Shown piece by piece: positions 12,701 through 27,700 of a stretch of DNA of 64,000 bases. The DNA comes from Phylloscopus collybita (Eukaryota; Chordata; Aves; Passeriformes; Phylloscopidae). Location: assembly GCA_027886175.1 (NCBI GenBank), contig JAJNNQ010000024.1, forward strand, positions 24,469,001 to 24,533,000. Direction: 5' to 3'. The translations under genes and the position numbers were made by a program. Position 1 is the first letter of the stretch. Each line of letters opens with the position of its first letter. The notes beneath the pieces are model-generated. The model saw nothing but the letters and a program-made list of their open reading frames with translations. It made no database searches and was not told where the DNA came from.

Positions 12701-15700
12701 TGCAACACTTGGCTGAGATGTTGTCACTGCCTAGAGCTGCAAGCTCAAAAGCCTGTCAGGACAATTCAGCTTTATGTATCATCATTCCAAGTAAGAAGCC
12801 AGACATTAATGTGTAGTTTTCTGGGTGGACTGGCAAAGCACCCAGATGTCAACCTGCTGAACAGTTAGATATTACTGCAAGTAGATATTACAGATGCCTT
12901 CCATTTCCTGGGGAAGTAGAAGCCTATGAAAGGAACTTCATCCTCCTCAGGCCAAACTTCCCCTTCTGTCCCAATCTACAGGTGCTGTCCCCCACTGCAA
13001 TGGTGTATCCACCAGAATAGCATTAAAAGAAAGAATGTCTCTCCCACAAATTTTGGAGGGGAAAAAAATTTAAGAGCAAATCCCATGTTCTGAAACATGT
13101 GAATAGAGTTCTGCTAGAGGGCTAGAAGAATTTTAATTGTTTTCAGGATAACCAAAACTTTGCAGATTAAAGAATTGTAAATAATTTTGATACTTCCTTC
13201 TGTGGAGACATGATTGTAAGGAAGAATACTTCCCTGCTGAAATGTCCTTAGCCCCTCCTACATGCTCCTACTAAGTGTTCACTATTCAAGAGTAGTAGGG
13301 AATGAAATGACAACATGGTAAAAAAAAATAAAATCAAAGGAACCAACTTGAATTCAGCTACTTGTTTTCTCCTGGACTTTGCCAGGAAGCCTATTAACTG
13401 TCTCAACCATAAGCAAATTCTTCCATATCTTGTGCTTCTCTCCTCTCAAGAAAAAGCAGGGATCTACCTGTGTTAAAGGATTCTTCTTTAGAGTGAACTT
13501 TTGAATCTGTTTAAAAGACTTTCTTATAAAGTGAATGATAAGCCACAGCAGAAGAAATATAAAACTGTTTGGACTGTTCCACTCCTGCCCACATACATGC
13601 AGAAGTAAATTACCCAGAACAAAATAGTTCTCTGCTAAGAATCTGTCCTCTTTAAATATTTCTTCTCTCTTTTTAGGAAATCTTTTGTAGAAAGAAAAGT
13701 TATTAAGGCTTTGAGATTTCCCCATGAGAGTTATTAACTATGGAAAACTCAGAGAATGGGGCACCTCTGTCAAGAGATCCAGTTTGACTGAAAGCACTGC
13801 TTGCTGTCCTTGGACAAAAATTTATGCTGTCTTCTTACAGCTGCAAAGCAAGCTGGCAACTTCTCTCATTATTCCCACTGTCATTCTACTTCACCCACAA
13901 AAACATGAAGGACAGAAAGAAAAGTTAGGCTCAGACTTCATATAACACAAGCCTTCAAGAGCTCTGCTCCACCCTCAGGTGAGGTGTGTGATAAGGCAGA
14001 GCTGCTGTCAGGGATGGGGGGAAAGGGAAACATCCTCCTCATACGTGAGGAAAAGCTGGCTCATATCCATCACCGCCCTTCTCTCAGATATGTTAGAGGT
14101 AAGAGCAGGTTGTCATCTCCTCAGGAAAGTACTAAAAGATGCAGAAGAATTAGGCAGTAATAAAGAAAAAAAGATCATCAAATTCTGCAGAAATATAAAA
14201 AAAATCAATCCAGAAAAGAATTCTAACTGTACTATCTATCCACAAAGTCACCCCCAAAAGTGATTTTGAGATACTCTTTTTTTCTAAGGGTGTTCACATA
14301 CATTTTTGTTCTTTTTATTCCTGTCCTGCCCACATGCAGTATATGGCTGTGTACACACCATGCTACTTTAACCTAAGAGCACACCAACAAAATGCAAAAG
14401 TCTGCCAAGACATAGATACTGCATTAAGAAGTTCAAGAACACCTTGGAAGCTCTTGGTTTTGAGACGTGTAGGTGAAATGAACAACAATTTTGCCAACCT
14501 ACACATGGTTGTGTAGGAAGATTATTACAGTTCCTGCCTGATCAGCTAAACTGTCTCTGGGAAATATAAATTAGAAACCTCACATTTTGAAAACCGTGCA
14601 CATACAGACGTCGTACAAAGGACTAACTTCACAATCAGTGCAAAGTGCATCTCCTCACACAGCTGGGTATTACTGCTTCAGTGAGGAGCAGTTTGGGCAA
14701 GAAAAGGCCAATTCCACTAGATTTCTTATTTCTGCAGTTGATTTTCATAGCAGCAAAGTTACATTTGGATAATGAGTATCCAAATCCAGGCTATTCTTAG
14801 ACTCTTCACTAAGAATTGGAATAGACTAGTCCATGCCAGTAACTCATTCCTAAAAGGAGGCACAAAGCATTGGATGGCATGAGGATTATCTTTACAGTAA
14901 ATATTATATTTTTATATACATGCCTGCTACTGCAAAATGCCGGTTTCCATCATTGTCAATAAGCAATGGGATTAGTTGTATGAACCACAAGTCAGAAAGG
15001 TCTGTGCAAGCACCACTGATGGAAAAATTTGGATCCTACTGCCTGAAATGTCCTACCTCTCATTAAACCAAATTTACCATTTCTTCTACTTTGACAAGAC
15101 TCTTTTACATTTTATTCCTCAGAGACTTCTGGAATTCCTGCTCAAGCTTATTCTCCTGTTTGGAATTAGCTTCAGCTTACTTTTCTCAAGCAGTAGGCCA
15201 GTGTTGCTGAGTTTCAATTCTGAAATTCAAGTAGAGATTGAATGAAAACAGATTTGTGAAAATTAATCTCTCCACACCAAAGCAAGCTTAAGAAAGAAAA
15301 AATCATAAATGTGGAAGCTATTCCATATGCTTCACTGTGAACTCATATTTTTCTCCTCTTTTAGTTTTAGAAACAGAGCAAGATACATTTTAAATTAAAA
15401 TTTCTTACCTGAAAAATTAATAGGCATAGGCAGTGGCTTGCTATTTTATGAACTGTTTAATTGGATATTACATTTATGACAACGGATTTTTTTCTAACAT
15501 CCTTACCATTTCAATGGATGAATCTTTTGGATAATACAGAAGTTCATAACGCCGAAAGAGTGAAGCATTTGGGTCATACCATTCAGCAATGAAAGCATAT
15601 CTCTCATCTTGACTCTGGAAAAAGAAAAGGGGCAAAACTGGCTATTACTATTACATAGTCTATATGTAAAAATACACAAATAAAAAACTTCCTTCATTTG

Positions 15701-18700
15701 TTATCAGAAAAGTAAAAGAAAAATCACTTGTGAGTGGACTTGCACACTCTGAATGTCTTCTCCTGCCTACCACAGCTGGTGACATCTTTTCACTTGTTAG
15801 CTATCATCTTTTAAGTAGCATGGAACTTGGATCATGGCAGTTTTCCAGAAAATCCCATAACTTACCCTGATTTCATCAGTCATGAAGCATGCTGTTGAAG
15901 TTGTTGTTAGACTTAGTCAAAGTATTTGATTTACTTTCTTTCGTTAAAAAAAAAATGTTCACCTACAATTAAGTTACAGACTCTTAACACATTTTCTACA
16001 CATCCTTCAAGGAAACACTTTATTCTTCCTTAACAGTCATATCTAAACTTCTCTTAATGATGAGATGAACATATTCAAGTTAAGGACAACATTAGTTTGA
16101 TTCTCTACTTAACTTCCTGAAATTTACATAAAGCATAAATAGCCTGACCTCACCAACAACTCGTTTTCTGCCCCTAAGGAGTGCAGATGAGGAAGATGGA
16201 CTGCAGTAATTCCAGAAGTGTAACTACTTGCTAGCTTCTCTCCACAGAGGAAAACAGCCCCCAGCAAAGCAAGCACAAAGGCAAAGCATAGCATGTAGAT
16301 GTGCAATTCTCATTCCTCTTACTGGTACATGTTTGTTAGTTATTGATGCAGTATCAGTTATTTGATAGCTAGAATAGTTAGATGGAGCTCTAAATTTTTA
16401 ATTCCCACATCTCTAAATCTGACTGCTACTCCTAAGGGCAAGCAAAGTCTTATCACAGACTTCCACACTTTACACATATCTGTACTCTTCTCATACACTT
16501 TAAAAACTGAGGAACCACTGGGAGTTTAACTTAAAGCCATGTGGGTCTTTTCAGTACTTCAGATTTTAGAAAAGGGCAGCATTTCAGTTGTTACAAAGAC
16601 CACTAAATAAGCAAAAAGACAGAGTTCCTGTAAGCTTCCATGACTATTCTAAAACACCGGCAGGAAAAGAATCATAATTTTCCAGCATCTTCATCTTACC
16701 ACTGACTTAGGACTAAGTGCTTTTGCAGGTTGAAGTCCTAACAGAAGCAGGAGCACAGCAAGAATGAGATAATGAAGAACAAATTCAGCATTTTACAATG
16801 TGATGAATACTAGCACCTCTCCAGTCAAGAGCACCATGGCAAAATGCCCCACCCTCCTACCAGTTCTTATGGTACCCCCCACACGGCAAACAAAGGATGA
16901 CTGTACTGCAGAAACACTTACACCATGGGGCAGCACAGTGCCCTGGAAGGATGCAAAGTTTCCATTTCTCTCTGCAGAAGTCTGTGCAGCGCTGGAAACC
17001 TTATTAGCATCAACTGCTCCAACTTGTGTATTATCTGCACAGCACACACTGCAGCCTTTGACAAGAGCTAAGCTCATCTCTTACGTGCAGCATCCAGCAT
17101 GAAAACTCCCAAGGGACTTAGCCTGGTTTCTGGCCCTTGCTTGAGCTGGATGTGTTTGCGTCATTACTGCTACTGCCATCATTCTGGAGATGTGTAAATC
17201 AGAACAAACTGTCTTATGGCAAAACTCACTCTTGATTTTTCTATATAGGCAATAAGCAGTAATAAGGGTTGGCAGACTGATTTCAATTTTGACCTTACGC
17301 TCACACTACTGGACAACAAGATATTTGATCGATTGCTTTGACTGACCATCATCTTGTCAAGAATGGATTTTATACAGAAGCAGTTCTCTGCCAAAGAGGG
17401 TGTCTAAAAAGAAAAACATTCTGGTTTGATAGCACCATAGAATGGCCTAGCTTGGAAAGAACCTTAAAGATCATCCAGTTCCAAGCCCCCTACCATGGCA
17501 GGGGCACCTTTCACTAGACCAGGTTGCTCAAAGCCCCATCCAACCTTCAACACTTCCAGAGATGGGGCATTTCTCAAGTAGTACCTCCACAAAATGACTA
17601 CTGATGGATGAAATAAAATAGATGCACCATCTTTAATCAATGCCTCTTCATAACATGAAGACATAATTGCATTGCTACATGCTACATGTTAGAGCATTGC
17701 TTTCAACGATATTTTCCAGGTAGCCGTTATCACAGAAGCGACCAATTTTCATTAAACTTCCAAAATATGTAAATGCTTCCCTGTCTCAGGGAAGTAATGT
17801 ATTTATGTTAGATTTTTTACTTAGTCACCAGTATCAATCATCAGCATCTTCATGTTTACAGTGAGAAACTGCATTGTGTGCCTTGTGTGGTGAGGAATTG
17901 GTCTGCCCTTTTTTCTTCTTTTAACACAACTTTGGTTTTAAGAATCTGAATTTCATTAAGAAATGAAATTAAGAATCTGAAATGCATTTTTTAAGACTTT
18001 ATTCAGTGTCTGAGCTATTAATATTTGTTATTCAGCAAGTTATGCTGGCCAATGAATAGCAGAAATCACCATTTTCTATTATCTTCTTTTGGCGTTGTAA
18101 GCAAAGGCAAGGTAATAAATGTTACTTAGGCTAGAGAAAACTGCAGAGCTAATCCCCAAACACCCAGAAAATGCTATCAGTAAGCAGGACAGCTTGAATC
18201 CATTACTGCTATATATCCAGAAAATATGGAGACCTAGTATTTTTCTAGAATTACCTAAACAAAGCCTCTAAAGCTTCTCCTGAGCCATACCTAGAATTTT
18301 CTCTGCTGTATGGACAAAATTATTACAATAAATATTGATACATGTAGAGAACTGTATCAGAAAAATGTTCAAAGCTTATGAGAAACACTCTAAAAATAAC
18401 TGGAAACATTGTATTTGTGAACATGTCAATTGTTTCCGAGGCAGACACTGCAAAATGAAGAAATTCAACACAGAAAGCAAACGGAAGACCCTGCCAAACA
18501 AGTACCTAAAACACTGCAGGACTCTGATCTTACTATTGCAGACTCACGCAAATAGCCTTAAAACAGATAAAAGACAATATGGAATACAGTCATGATATGG
18601 TGAATTTATTCTGGGAAGCCCTTGCCAGGCAATGCTGTGAAACTGCCACTCCAAGTCATCAAAAATGCCAATCGATTTTAAAACTTAAGTTTTTAAAAGT

Positions 18701-21700
18701 AAGGGCATATTAAGTTCACAATATGTTTTTAAATGAGAACAGAAACTTTCATTTACTTATTTAATGGAGTAGGATTTTGAAGGCAAAAATCAAACACAAA
18801 AAACCATCCACTTCCCATCACATACTGTAAGGATTGCAATAAATCTTTAAGCCTTCACAGGCCTGAAATTCTAATTTCTGAACATTTCTTTTCAATCAGT
18901 TAACCACTCAGTCAACAGAACTGCTATGGCAAACAGCCTTCTGACATACCACTTCACTAGTGTGTCCTGGCTGCAAAGTGAGAAGGAGTCTCAAGGATGA
19001 GGAAGCACTATGGGAGGCAAGCAAAGTCTCATTGTTAGCTTCTGTCTGTCCTGCCAAAAAGGAAACCCAGAGAAAATAATTCTCCAAAGAGAAGAACTGA
19101 TGACCTGTGAGGTGGTAACATGTTCAAGGCACCACACTGCTCCAGACCGAGAGTGAGCCCTGAAAGAGGAATATTTCACAGCTCTTGACCAAAGAGCACC
19201 TCATTCCCCTAGGAAATGGAACAGGCATGTTAGTCACCACTGAAATCACATTCCTTTGAACAGCTCAAATAATAACAAATCAAGTGAATCTATAAGTACA
19301 TTATAACTCAGAAAATTCTTGCTTTAAAGAATTAATTTCCATTCATTTCTGTACCATTCCCTCATTAAAATCATGCCTAGCTTCTGCTCTCATGACTATG
19401 CAATTAAACAAGCAATACCTAATGGGGGAGTAATATTTTTTCACAAATATTCACATTAGTGGAAAAATTAGTACCACTAAAAAGCCCAGCAGTGATTATG
19501 CACTTTACATTTACATACTGATACTTCCAGAATAGCTGTCTTGAGCTCAAGATTTACATCTCCTTTCCATGGTAAAATCTAGAACTGAGATCAGCAATGT
19601 CAAGAGTTCACCTACTGTGAAGACGGAAATAGGTTTTTTCCCTCTTCCTTCTGTAAGTTGCCCAGAAAAACATTAAAATGCATGTGGGTTTTGCTACCTT
19701 TTGGGTTTTGTTTCCATTGGCATGTGTGAATATGCAGTAGGATGGCTGTATGCACATGAGAAACACTTATTGAAGTACAGCTGAATTAAAAACCCTAAAT
19801 TTTGTACTTTCTTCTGAAAGCAATGGGGGAAGCACTCATTCTTAGCCAGCATGGGACTAAGTTCTAGAAGCTAAACCCAAGCATCCATCTGAACTGTGAA
19901 CTGTGCTCCCAGAAAACTCTGTGCAGAGGGAAATGGTGTTTTTGGAACCAAACTGCCAAGGACATTCAAAAAGCAGAGTTCTTAACAAGCTGGACAGGAC
20001 ACAATATCTTGTCCTGTAAACCTTTTAGACTTCCAAAAGGCTTCTGTCCACAGAAAAACGAAACAAGATCTTCCAAAGGTTTTCATGAGAAGCAACAGTG
20101 GTAGAAGAGCAGCTCAAGGACTAAGGAACTCCCATGGAAAGGTGGAGAAACAACTTTATCCCTCTGGTCTGACCTATGAGGGATATAGATCTGGATTTGG
20201 TTTTCCAAATGCTTCACGATGCCACCTGACAGCCACACGACTGTGCTGTGCTGGGGTGAGTACTTCTGTCCTCCTCCCTCTCTGGTTTTGACTAGAAATT
20301 TCATATTAGAGTTTATCTTACAATGGAGAACACAGAGTTTTTTTCAGCTCAAGAGAACTTCACATGAAACAATACCAAAATATTTCTTAAAATTAGAAGG
20401 CACAGCTTTACATGCTATTAGCAACCTGCCTGTGAGGTTTGCAGGCCATCAGGAACTCCAGCATGCATGACATTATCTGACACAGGCTCTGGCCCCATGG
20501 CTCACGTATTACAGCTTTAGGAGTCATGCAGAATATCGCTACATTTAAAGTGTGCAGCTTTGCTGTCAGCTGCTCCTTCGATTTTTCTCAGTGACTCAGT
20601 AACTCTGAAATCAGACCAAAGAGAAAAAGAATCAAAGGATTTGAATCATCTCCTAATGAAGCAACAAAAAGACTGCACAAACCTCAGTAAAAGCTGAATC
20701 CAATCCATCCCTATATCTGTGTTCTGTATTTTGTAAAACTCTGCTGTCACGGGGAAAATCTCCAGTAGAGCACAGACCATGCTGTTTCTATGAAAATCAC
20801 TGGGAACAGGATGGACCAGCAGACAGGAACTATTCTTACACCAAATGGGTGTTTCTCCTAATGCACCAAAAAAGCTTTCTGGAAAGGTTGCTCTGAAGCT
20901 TCCTAAAATTCTTAGAATAAATCATTTTAAGGGAACATTTTTTCACAACCTGCTCCCCTCTCAAACTAGGTTGGTGGAACTCTCAAAAATACTTTGGATG
21001 AGTAAAAGCATTTTTATAAAAATTAGATTATTTTGAAGCATAAGAATACTAATTATTATAAAACATTTCAGGTGAAGATATCAGGAGGCTGGTTGACTCC
21101 AACATCAGGTAGTCTGCTTATGCATTAACATGCACTTAGCTTATGTTTTTAGGAAGAAAATGTATAAGAGCTTAGCAACCAAAAAAAAAAAAAAAAAAAA
21201 AAAGGTAAAATGGCCAGTGAAGAGGTATCTTATCTTTCCTCTTTATAGTTTCTACAAAAAAACCACCAACTATTGCCATATGTGCTGGTGCATTCCTTAG
21301 ACAGATGTTGGCCTTGTGCTATTCAGACAGGGTGAAGTGGGGGATCTGACCAGCTGCCTTCACCAAGAACATTATTTTCAAAATTAGGCCCAGAAGCTGT
21401 TGCTATAAACATATCACCGACCTCCAAAGTCCAGAAGCTACTGCTACAAATATCTGATCAACCTCTAACAGCAGGTATCTAAGTCCTGTTATAAATTATT
21501 TTAAACAGTTCCTCAAAGCTCATAAATCTCCAATCACTGCTATTCCAGATCAATCCCTACTTCAGATTTAATAGTAGTTCCCAGTCCTGAAGAGGACTTC
21601 AGCACAAACGAAAAGCAGGAACTGACAAACTCCTGGTCTGAGGAGCAGGAGCCAAGAATCCCAGGCAGAAGCAGCTACTCTCAGTGTTCGACTCCCCCCG

Positions 21701-24700
21701 CAGGCCAGCGACAGAAGCACCGCCACAGCAGCACCTGCCTGCTTAGGAGCCCCAGAAATACTCCAGTTGCTCCAAATGGTTGACTTGGTAGCTTTCCTGT
21801 TCTCCCATTTCAACATCTGGCAAGCCCTGCTTCATTTTCACCTGAATGCTTTTAGGTGCAGGCTCTGCATGATGCCAAACTTCCCACATAGCACTGAGTG
21901 ATCACAAATTCAGACCACCAGACCAAAGAAATGTAACTTCAATTAGCTTAAAAGACACTCTTAACCACTGGGTTAGGAGTGTTACTCTTTCACGGAAGCA
22001 CATCTTAAATGTGACAATCCTCTGCAGACATAAAGCTGAAAAAGGACATTCAAAAACACTTAAAAGAACTGGAATCTCTAAAAAATCTCTTTAAAAAGTC
22101 AAGTACTTCTGCAATTGAGAAATAACAAGGCTTGGTTCTCTATATTCATGTTTCTCACCTGTGACTGTTATGACCAGAGCCTCTCCTCAGCTAATAAAGG
22201 CCCATACCCACCTGGATTCTCTAACTATGGTCGAGCTGACAGTGAAGTCTAACATTCTGCATGGCAGAAAGTGCTCTGATTTTCAGCATAAGATTTAAGT
22301 GCACCTTAAATCCAAAACGAATTCTCATCAGTGCATGCTTATTAAGCTGTGTTATTCAAGCCATCTTCTGCCTTCACAGTTTATGTAATACAGGATATTT
22401 TCCAGGCAAAACTTAAATCCACAACACTGTGTAGATAGAGCACTCAATTAGCTCTGTCTCTTAAAACTCATTTTCCTCCTCCTCTTCTATTCATGTTTCT
22501 GACACACGAGCTGGAATAATTTTTAGAACTCCAATTCTGAAGCCCCCTCACTGCTGTTGCACCTCCCACTACTTTCTCAACAGGCTTTTCTTTAGTGAAA
22601 AAGTAAAATCAAAAGATCACTTTTCAAAGGAAAAACATCTGGCAACTGCAATTTCCATGACAATGTCTTGACTACAGACAATTCTCAACCTAAGCCTTGT
22701 ACTCAAAAGCTCACAGATGAATTTTGTAAGCATATCTCTTTTTATCCTCTCCTTGTAGGAAGCAAAGCCTACCTAGTGAAAATTTCACACGAATTCTAGA
22801 CTATTTCAAATTAAGCAAATATTGGATAACTTATTAACATTCTTAACCATATTTGAAATCTATTGAGTCAAACACCCTACTGCATTTGTGTTTACCCTCC
22901 TCCAATTGATGGCACATCCTTTGGATCCACGGACTTCCAATATTACTGGTCCCTAGGCTTCTCAAGTGCCTTTTGGACTGGATATGTTCACATGGGTATT
23001 GCTGCTTGGACCATGTGTTGCCAAGTAGCATGGGGATACTTCTGTCCTTGTAGCACTAACCAAGGGAATCTCCCTCTTCAACTGGGATCTCAGTTCAGTA
23101 AATCACCCCCTTATGCTCAGGGGTTGTGATAAACACAGCTCTAGAAAGTTGAAAGCCTCAAATTTTCTTCTCCAATTTAGGAATTGGCAACTCCATGCCA
23201 CATCAGCAAAATCATCTGGCTGTTCTGTCAATTTACTGAGCAAGAAATCTGCTTTTACTATTAGATTACGTAAATTATGTAAGCTTCCTATGAAGCACGT
23301 AGGTATGATTAGTAGGTATGATAGTACAACCTAACCTCTTTTCCCCCTTGTTCTCTCATATAAAATAATCAAGAATTAAAATTCTCAACCAATAACTTCA
23401 ATCCACTGCAATTACATGTCATACTTAAGTACTTAGTTACAGGATTCATGTTATTTTTCTGATTATGGAAATCAATTTCTCTAAAACACATGAAGGATGC
23501 CATACTGCTCCTCACTGCTCTGTTCAGACAGGTTTAGCTTTAGAAGACCAGCTACATCTGGTCTTCAGGAAAACATGCAGCCATTTAATGCAGATTTATA
23601 AAGCTGCAGGTGATAGGATCATATGTTATTGAACTGGCAATTACATGATCACAGGTAATTCCTCTCAGAGCAGTCAGCAGTGCTCAGCACGTGCCTGTCT
23701 GCCTCCACTAACTCCAGCAGGGCCTGACAGTGATTTAAGCAAAAGCAGAGCTGTTCCCTGACTCAGAGCACAATTTGCAACGCAGGTCATCCCACATAAT
23801 CACATCTGAGCACAGAGTTTAGGTGCTTTGCACTTAATCAGCCACTAGTGGCAGAACTAATGCTGCCGTGGTCAGCTGCCGAGTGCTGTGTCTGCACCTT
23901 CCAACCACGAGATTAATGCCTCCATGTGAGACAGGAAGAAAAACACTGAGCTACCTGTGCACACCCCCTTACAAGTACCAACCAATATTGTATTTCCAGA
24001 AAAATCATTTCTGAAAGGCTCAAAACTTGGCCTAACATTAAAGCTGATGCCAATACTCAAAGGTAGTTCTCTCTAATAGAAAACCATTCCTCTGCCAAAC
24101 TTCCAGCTTTCAACTTCCAGTATTTTGAGACCTAAAGCTTTTCAGAGGAACACTGATTTTTTTTCTTTAGTATCTTTATTAGGACTGTGAAGCATTTTCA
24201 AATTTTCTCCCCACACATTCATATTCAGGTATGCCATTAAATTTTCAACCTCCTATAGAATCAATCTGGAAATTTTCACACAGAATGGTTAAAATTGGAG
24301 AAAGTTACAAGCAGCTGGAAGTAGAGCTTTGAAAGGTAACACCTACAAATCCTAAACTAAAGCTGTCAACAGCACTTCAAAGCAGTATAATGCCTACAGC
24401 ATCTTCAGATTATCTCAGCTCATAATAATCTTCTGAAAAGCTTTTTTAACAAGAACTAGTTGGTTGCCTTGGAATCACAGCTAAGGGAGAGCTGGTCCTT
24501 CAGCCAACCAATACCATGAGCAGTTAGCACCCAGGAGTTTGTGTGAATGCTCTGAAGACCACACATGCTGCATCCACCTGCAACAGTCAGAGCTTGTCAT
24601 GTTCTAGTAACAATTTATGGTCCTATGAAGCTGACAAACAACTCTGCTGACATGTTTCTCATTCACTACTGTGGGCACTTAAAGCAAGTATTTTGTCCGT

Positions 24701-27700
24701 GCTACTGCTTAACTACACACTGGCTTTACTTCTCAAATTCTAAGGTAGTTGGACTAAATCCAGATTTCAGCTAGTACAGATGTCATGGCCACAATTTATT
24801 CTGAAGCCAGACTAATGACAAGTTACATGCAAATAGAAGTTTTCATGATAAAAGCTGTTCAGCAATTTCCCATTAGTAAAGTAAGAAATCAAAAACTTCT
24901 GTGGTGTACAGAAAGCAAAGTGGGTGAGTATAATCATATTCTCAAACTCTGCCAATCCTAGCAGATTTTTACAGGTTCACTTTATGAAGATTTGTTCCAC
25001 AATTCACAGATTATTTGTCTCCCAAAGCACATTCTGTCATCAGATTTGCACAACTGAACTATGTTATTCCCCTCAGATGCAAAAGTCTCTTCTGGATAAA
25101 GACAGTGACTGAGAGATTCCAATTCCATACATAGTTTGAATAAGATTGCGTAGTTCCACCTACACAGCTGCCTCCTGCATTAGTGCATTTGATCCCCAGC
25201 ACCTTCTCAAAAAGGATTTTTTTTCCTTTTTCCTTTTACTTTTGTAAAATGAGAATAATCATCACCATCACTCCTTTCACAGAAGGATACCAAGATTTAA
25301 TAGCTATAATATTTGTACTATTTAGGCATCCTAAATCCCCCTTCATTGTGACAAAAACAGAGCAGAAGTCAGTTAGTCAGTTCATCCTGATCTCCTGCCT
25401 CCACAGACCCTTCACTGCAGCACAGGAACCAGGCACCTGTGGAAAAAATCAGAAAGGGAAAATGCTGCCCAGCCCGCTGCCGAGCCCACTGCCCCTGTAG
25501 CTGCCTCCAGAAAACACTGCTACACCAGAATGTCAGTAGCTGCCAAGGACTGGATCCAGACCACAGCTCCTCTACTCCATCCCAGTGGATTTGGGAGTCT
25601 TCAGAATTAAAAGACCACAGTTCAGTTACCAAAGAGTGTATTGTGCAAGAGACCACGAGACAGGGCAAGGACAGCATTGCTCCTACGTAACTAGAAAACA
25701 TACAGCATGACACAGTCCCTACAGTAGGGGAAAGAAAACAAGAAAAGAATAAAAATAGGAGGGGTACTAAATTTAGTGAGGGATCACACTTAAATGTGCA
25801 GTATGTAGAAGAGCAGGTACACAGGCTCAAGCATGCCTACCCACCTCTCTCCAATTCCCATGTATAGCCCTCTCTTGTATGTGGCTCTCCTTCCAAGTGT
25901 GCTGGAATATTCTGCAGAAAAAGTGTGATTTTTAAAAAAAGATAATTAAGGTAGTTACAATCACTGAAGGATGCCATGCAAAGAAAGGTCGTGCAACAGG
26001 CTCTCAGGAACACATCTCAGGAGAGAGCCACCTCTTTGCAAAGACATGAGCACCCTCTGGTGCCCAAGGACAGGAGCGCCTTATTTAAACCTCAGGAATT
26101 CACTTCCGAAATGATCAGTTAGAAGCCATTGCCATCTCTTCCTAGTACACCTACAGCTTCAAAATTAGTAACCTCGTAAGAGGAGGTAGAAATGACTAAA
26201 TGATAAAGCACAGATCACAACAGCCAGGGCGATGAAGTCCTTTCACAAAGGAAAACTGAGACACATGGGCAGGTGGCCTTCCTCCCAATGCTAATCCCAT
26301 AGCCTCCCAAAAATCCCAATGCCACAGTTTTTAAATGAGGATCAGAGCTGCCCACTCCAGGACAACTCATAAGGGACCTCACGAAGTTTATCTCATATCT
26401 CTAACAGGCACAGAGTGTGAGCAAAAAAAATAACTTCCTCTTGTACGTGCTCATCTGAGATATGCTCATTATAGATGAAAATACTTGCTAAGCTGTCATT
26501 CTTAGTATTAAACTGTGACAGCAGGTTCCAAAGCCCTGCTGCACACAATTTACTCCCTTTAGCAAACCTTATGCTGTTTTTTTCTCTTCCTTTTGCTGAC
26601 TGGGAGAGAACTATGGGGTTCCACCCACACAACACTACTGAGTGACCTTGGTGTCTTGCTTGGGCACCAGGGCCTCTGGTTTCCATCTGTATAAGGACAC
26701 AGAGGAACACAAAATAGCTTGGATGCATTAGGCCAAGCACAGTGCCTACTTTCAGGAAATAGTACTTTTGGTGATAACTCCTGGCAGCTACAATTATAGT
26801 TAAAAGTCAGTGTTCATGAAAAAGCCCTCTTCAGACTTAGAGCAATGGGTGTTCCCTACAGCCATTGTTTCTTACCAGCCAGTTCACGATTAACTGAGTA
26901 TCCCATCCGGATATACTGGATCACCACAGGATTCTAGAAACTGACACTAAAATGGGCAACTGAACAGCCAAAACCACTTTTTTGGAGAGTCACCACTCCC
27001 TTGGCTTAAAGGAAACAGACACTATCAAATAGAAAAACCTAAAAGATTCAGTTTTTAGTGCTTAGCCACTGGCCACCAAGGCAGTCAGGGTCTAGAGAAC
27101 AATATATGTGAGAGGAGGCTGGGAGAAGGGAGCCTACTCAGATTAGAGAAGGCTGAGGGTGACCTTGCTGCTGTCTACAACTGCCTAACTGAAATACACC
27201 AAAAAGATGGAGCTAGACTTTTCCTGAAGGTGCACAGTGAGAGCAAAAAATGCAAAGGACACACATGGAAACACAGAACATTCCAGTCGCACACCAGAAA
27301 AACAAAGAATTACCAAGAGGGTGGTCAAGCACCGGCACGGGATGCCCAGAGGAAGGGTGCAATCTCCATCTTGGGAGAAGTTCAGGAATTGCCAGGACAC
27401 AGCCTGGACCAGCCTGGTGTGGTTAGCCCCATTTTGAACAGGTTGGAGGTCCCTTCCAACCTAAATGATGATTCCATGAATCTAATTATACCTCGGTGTC
27501 TCTTTGCCCAAAGGTAATGCTCATCCTTCCAAGCTGCTCCAGATCTGACACAGACCTGGATTACAGCTGGGTTCCTGTATTAACAGCAATTCAGATGTAC
27601 TTTCAAAAAATGCTGAGCTCTGACGGTTAAATGTAAATTTTAACAACATCAAATCTGCCTGGAACATCTCTCTAAATAACTACTGTCTCTGTCATCAAAT

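Noticed and set aside
17930..17975. Duplicated ttaagaatctgaa with an internal inverted ATTTCATT/AATGAAAT
   Set aside because: Short, AT-rich and intronic; likely a chance local duplication.
25369..25830. A 153-codon minus frame inside NME7 intron 1
   Set aside because: No conserved motif or splice signals support it; the Cys, Ser and Leu bias fits the complement of ordinary intronic sequence.
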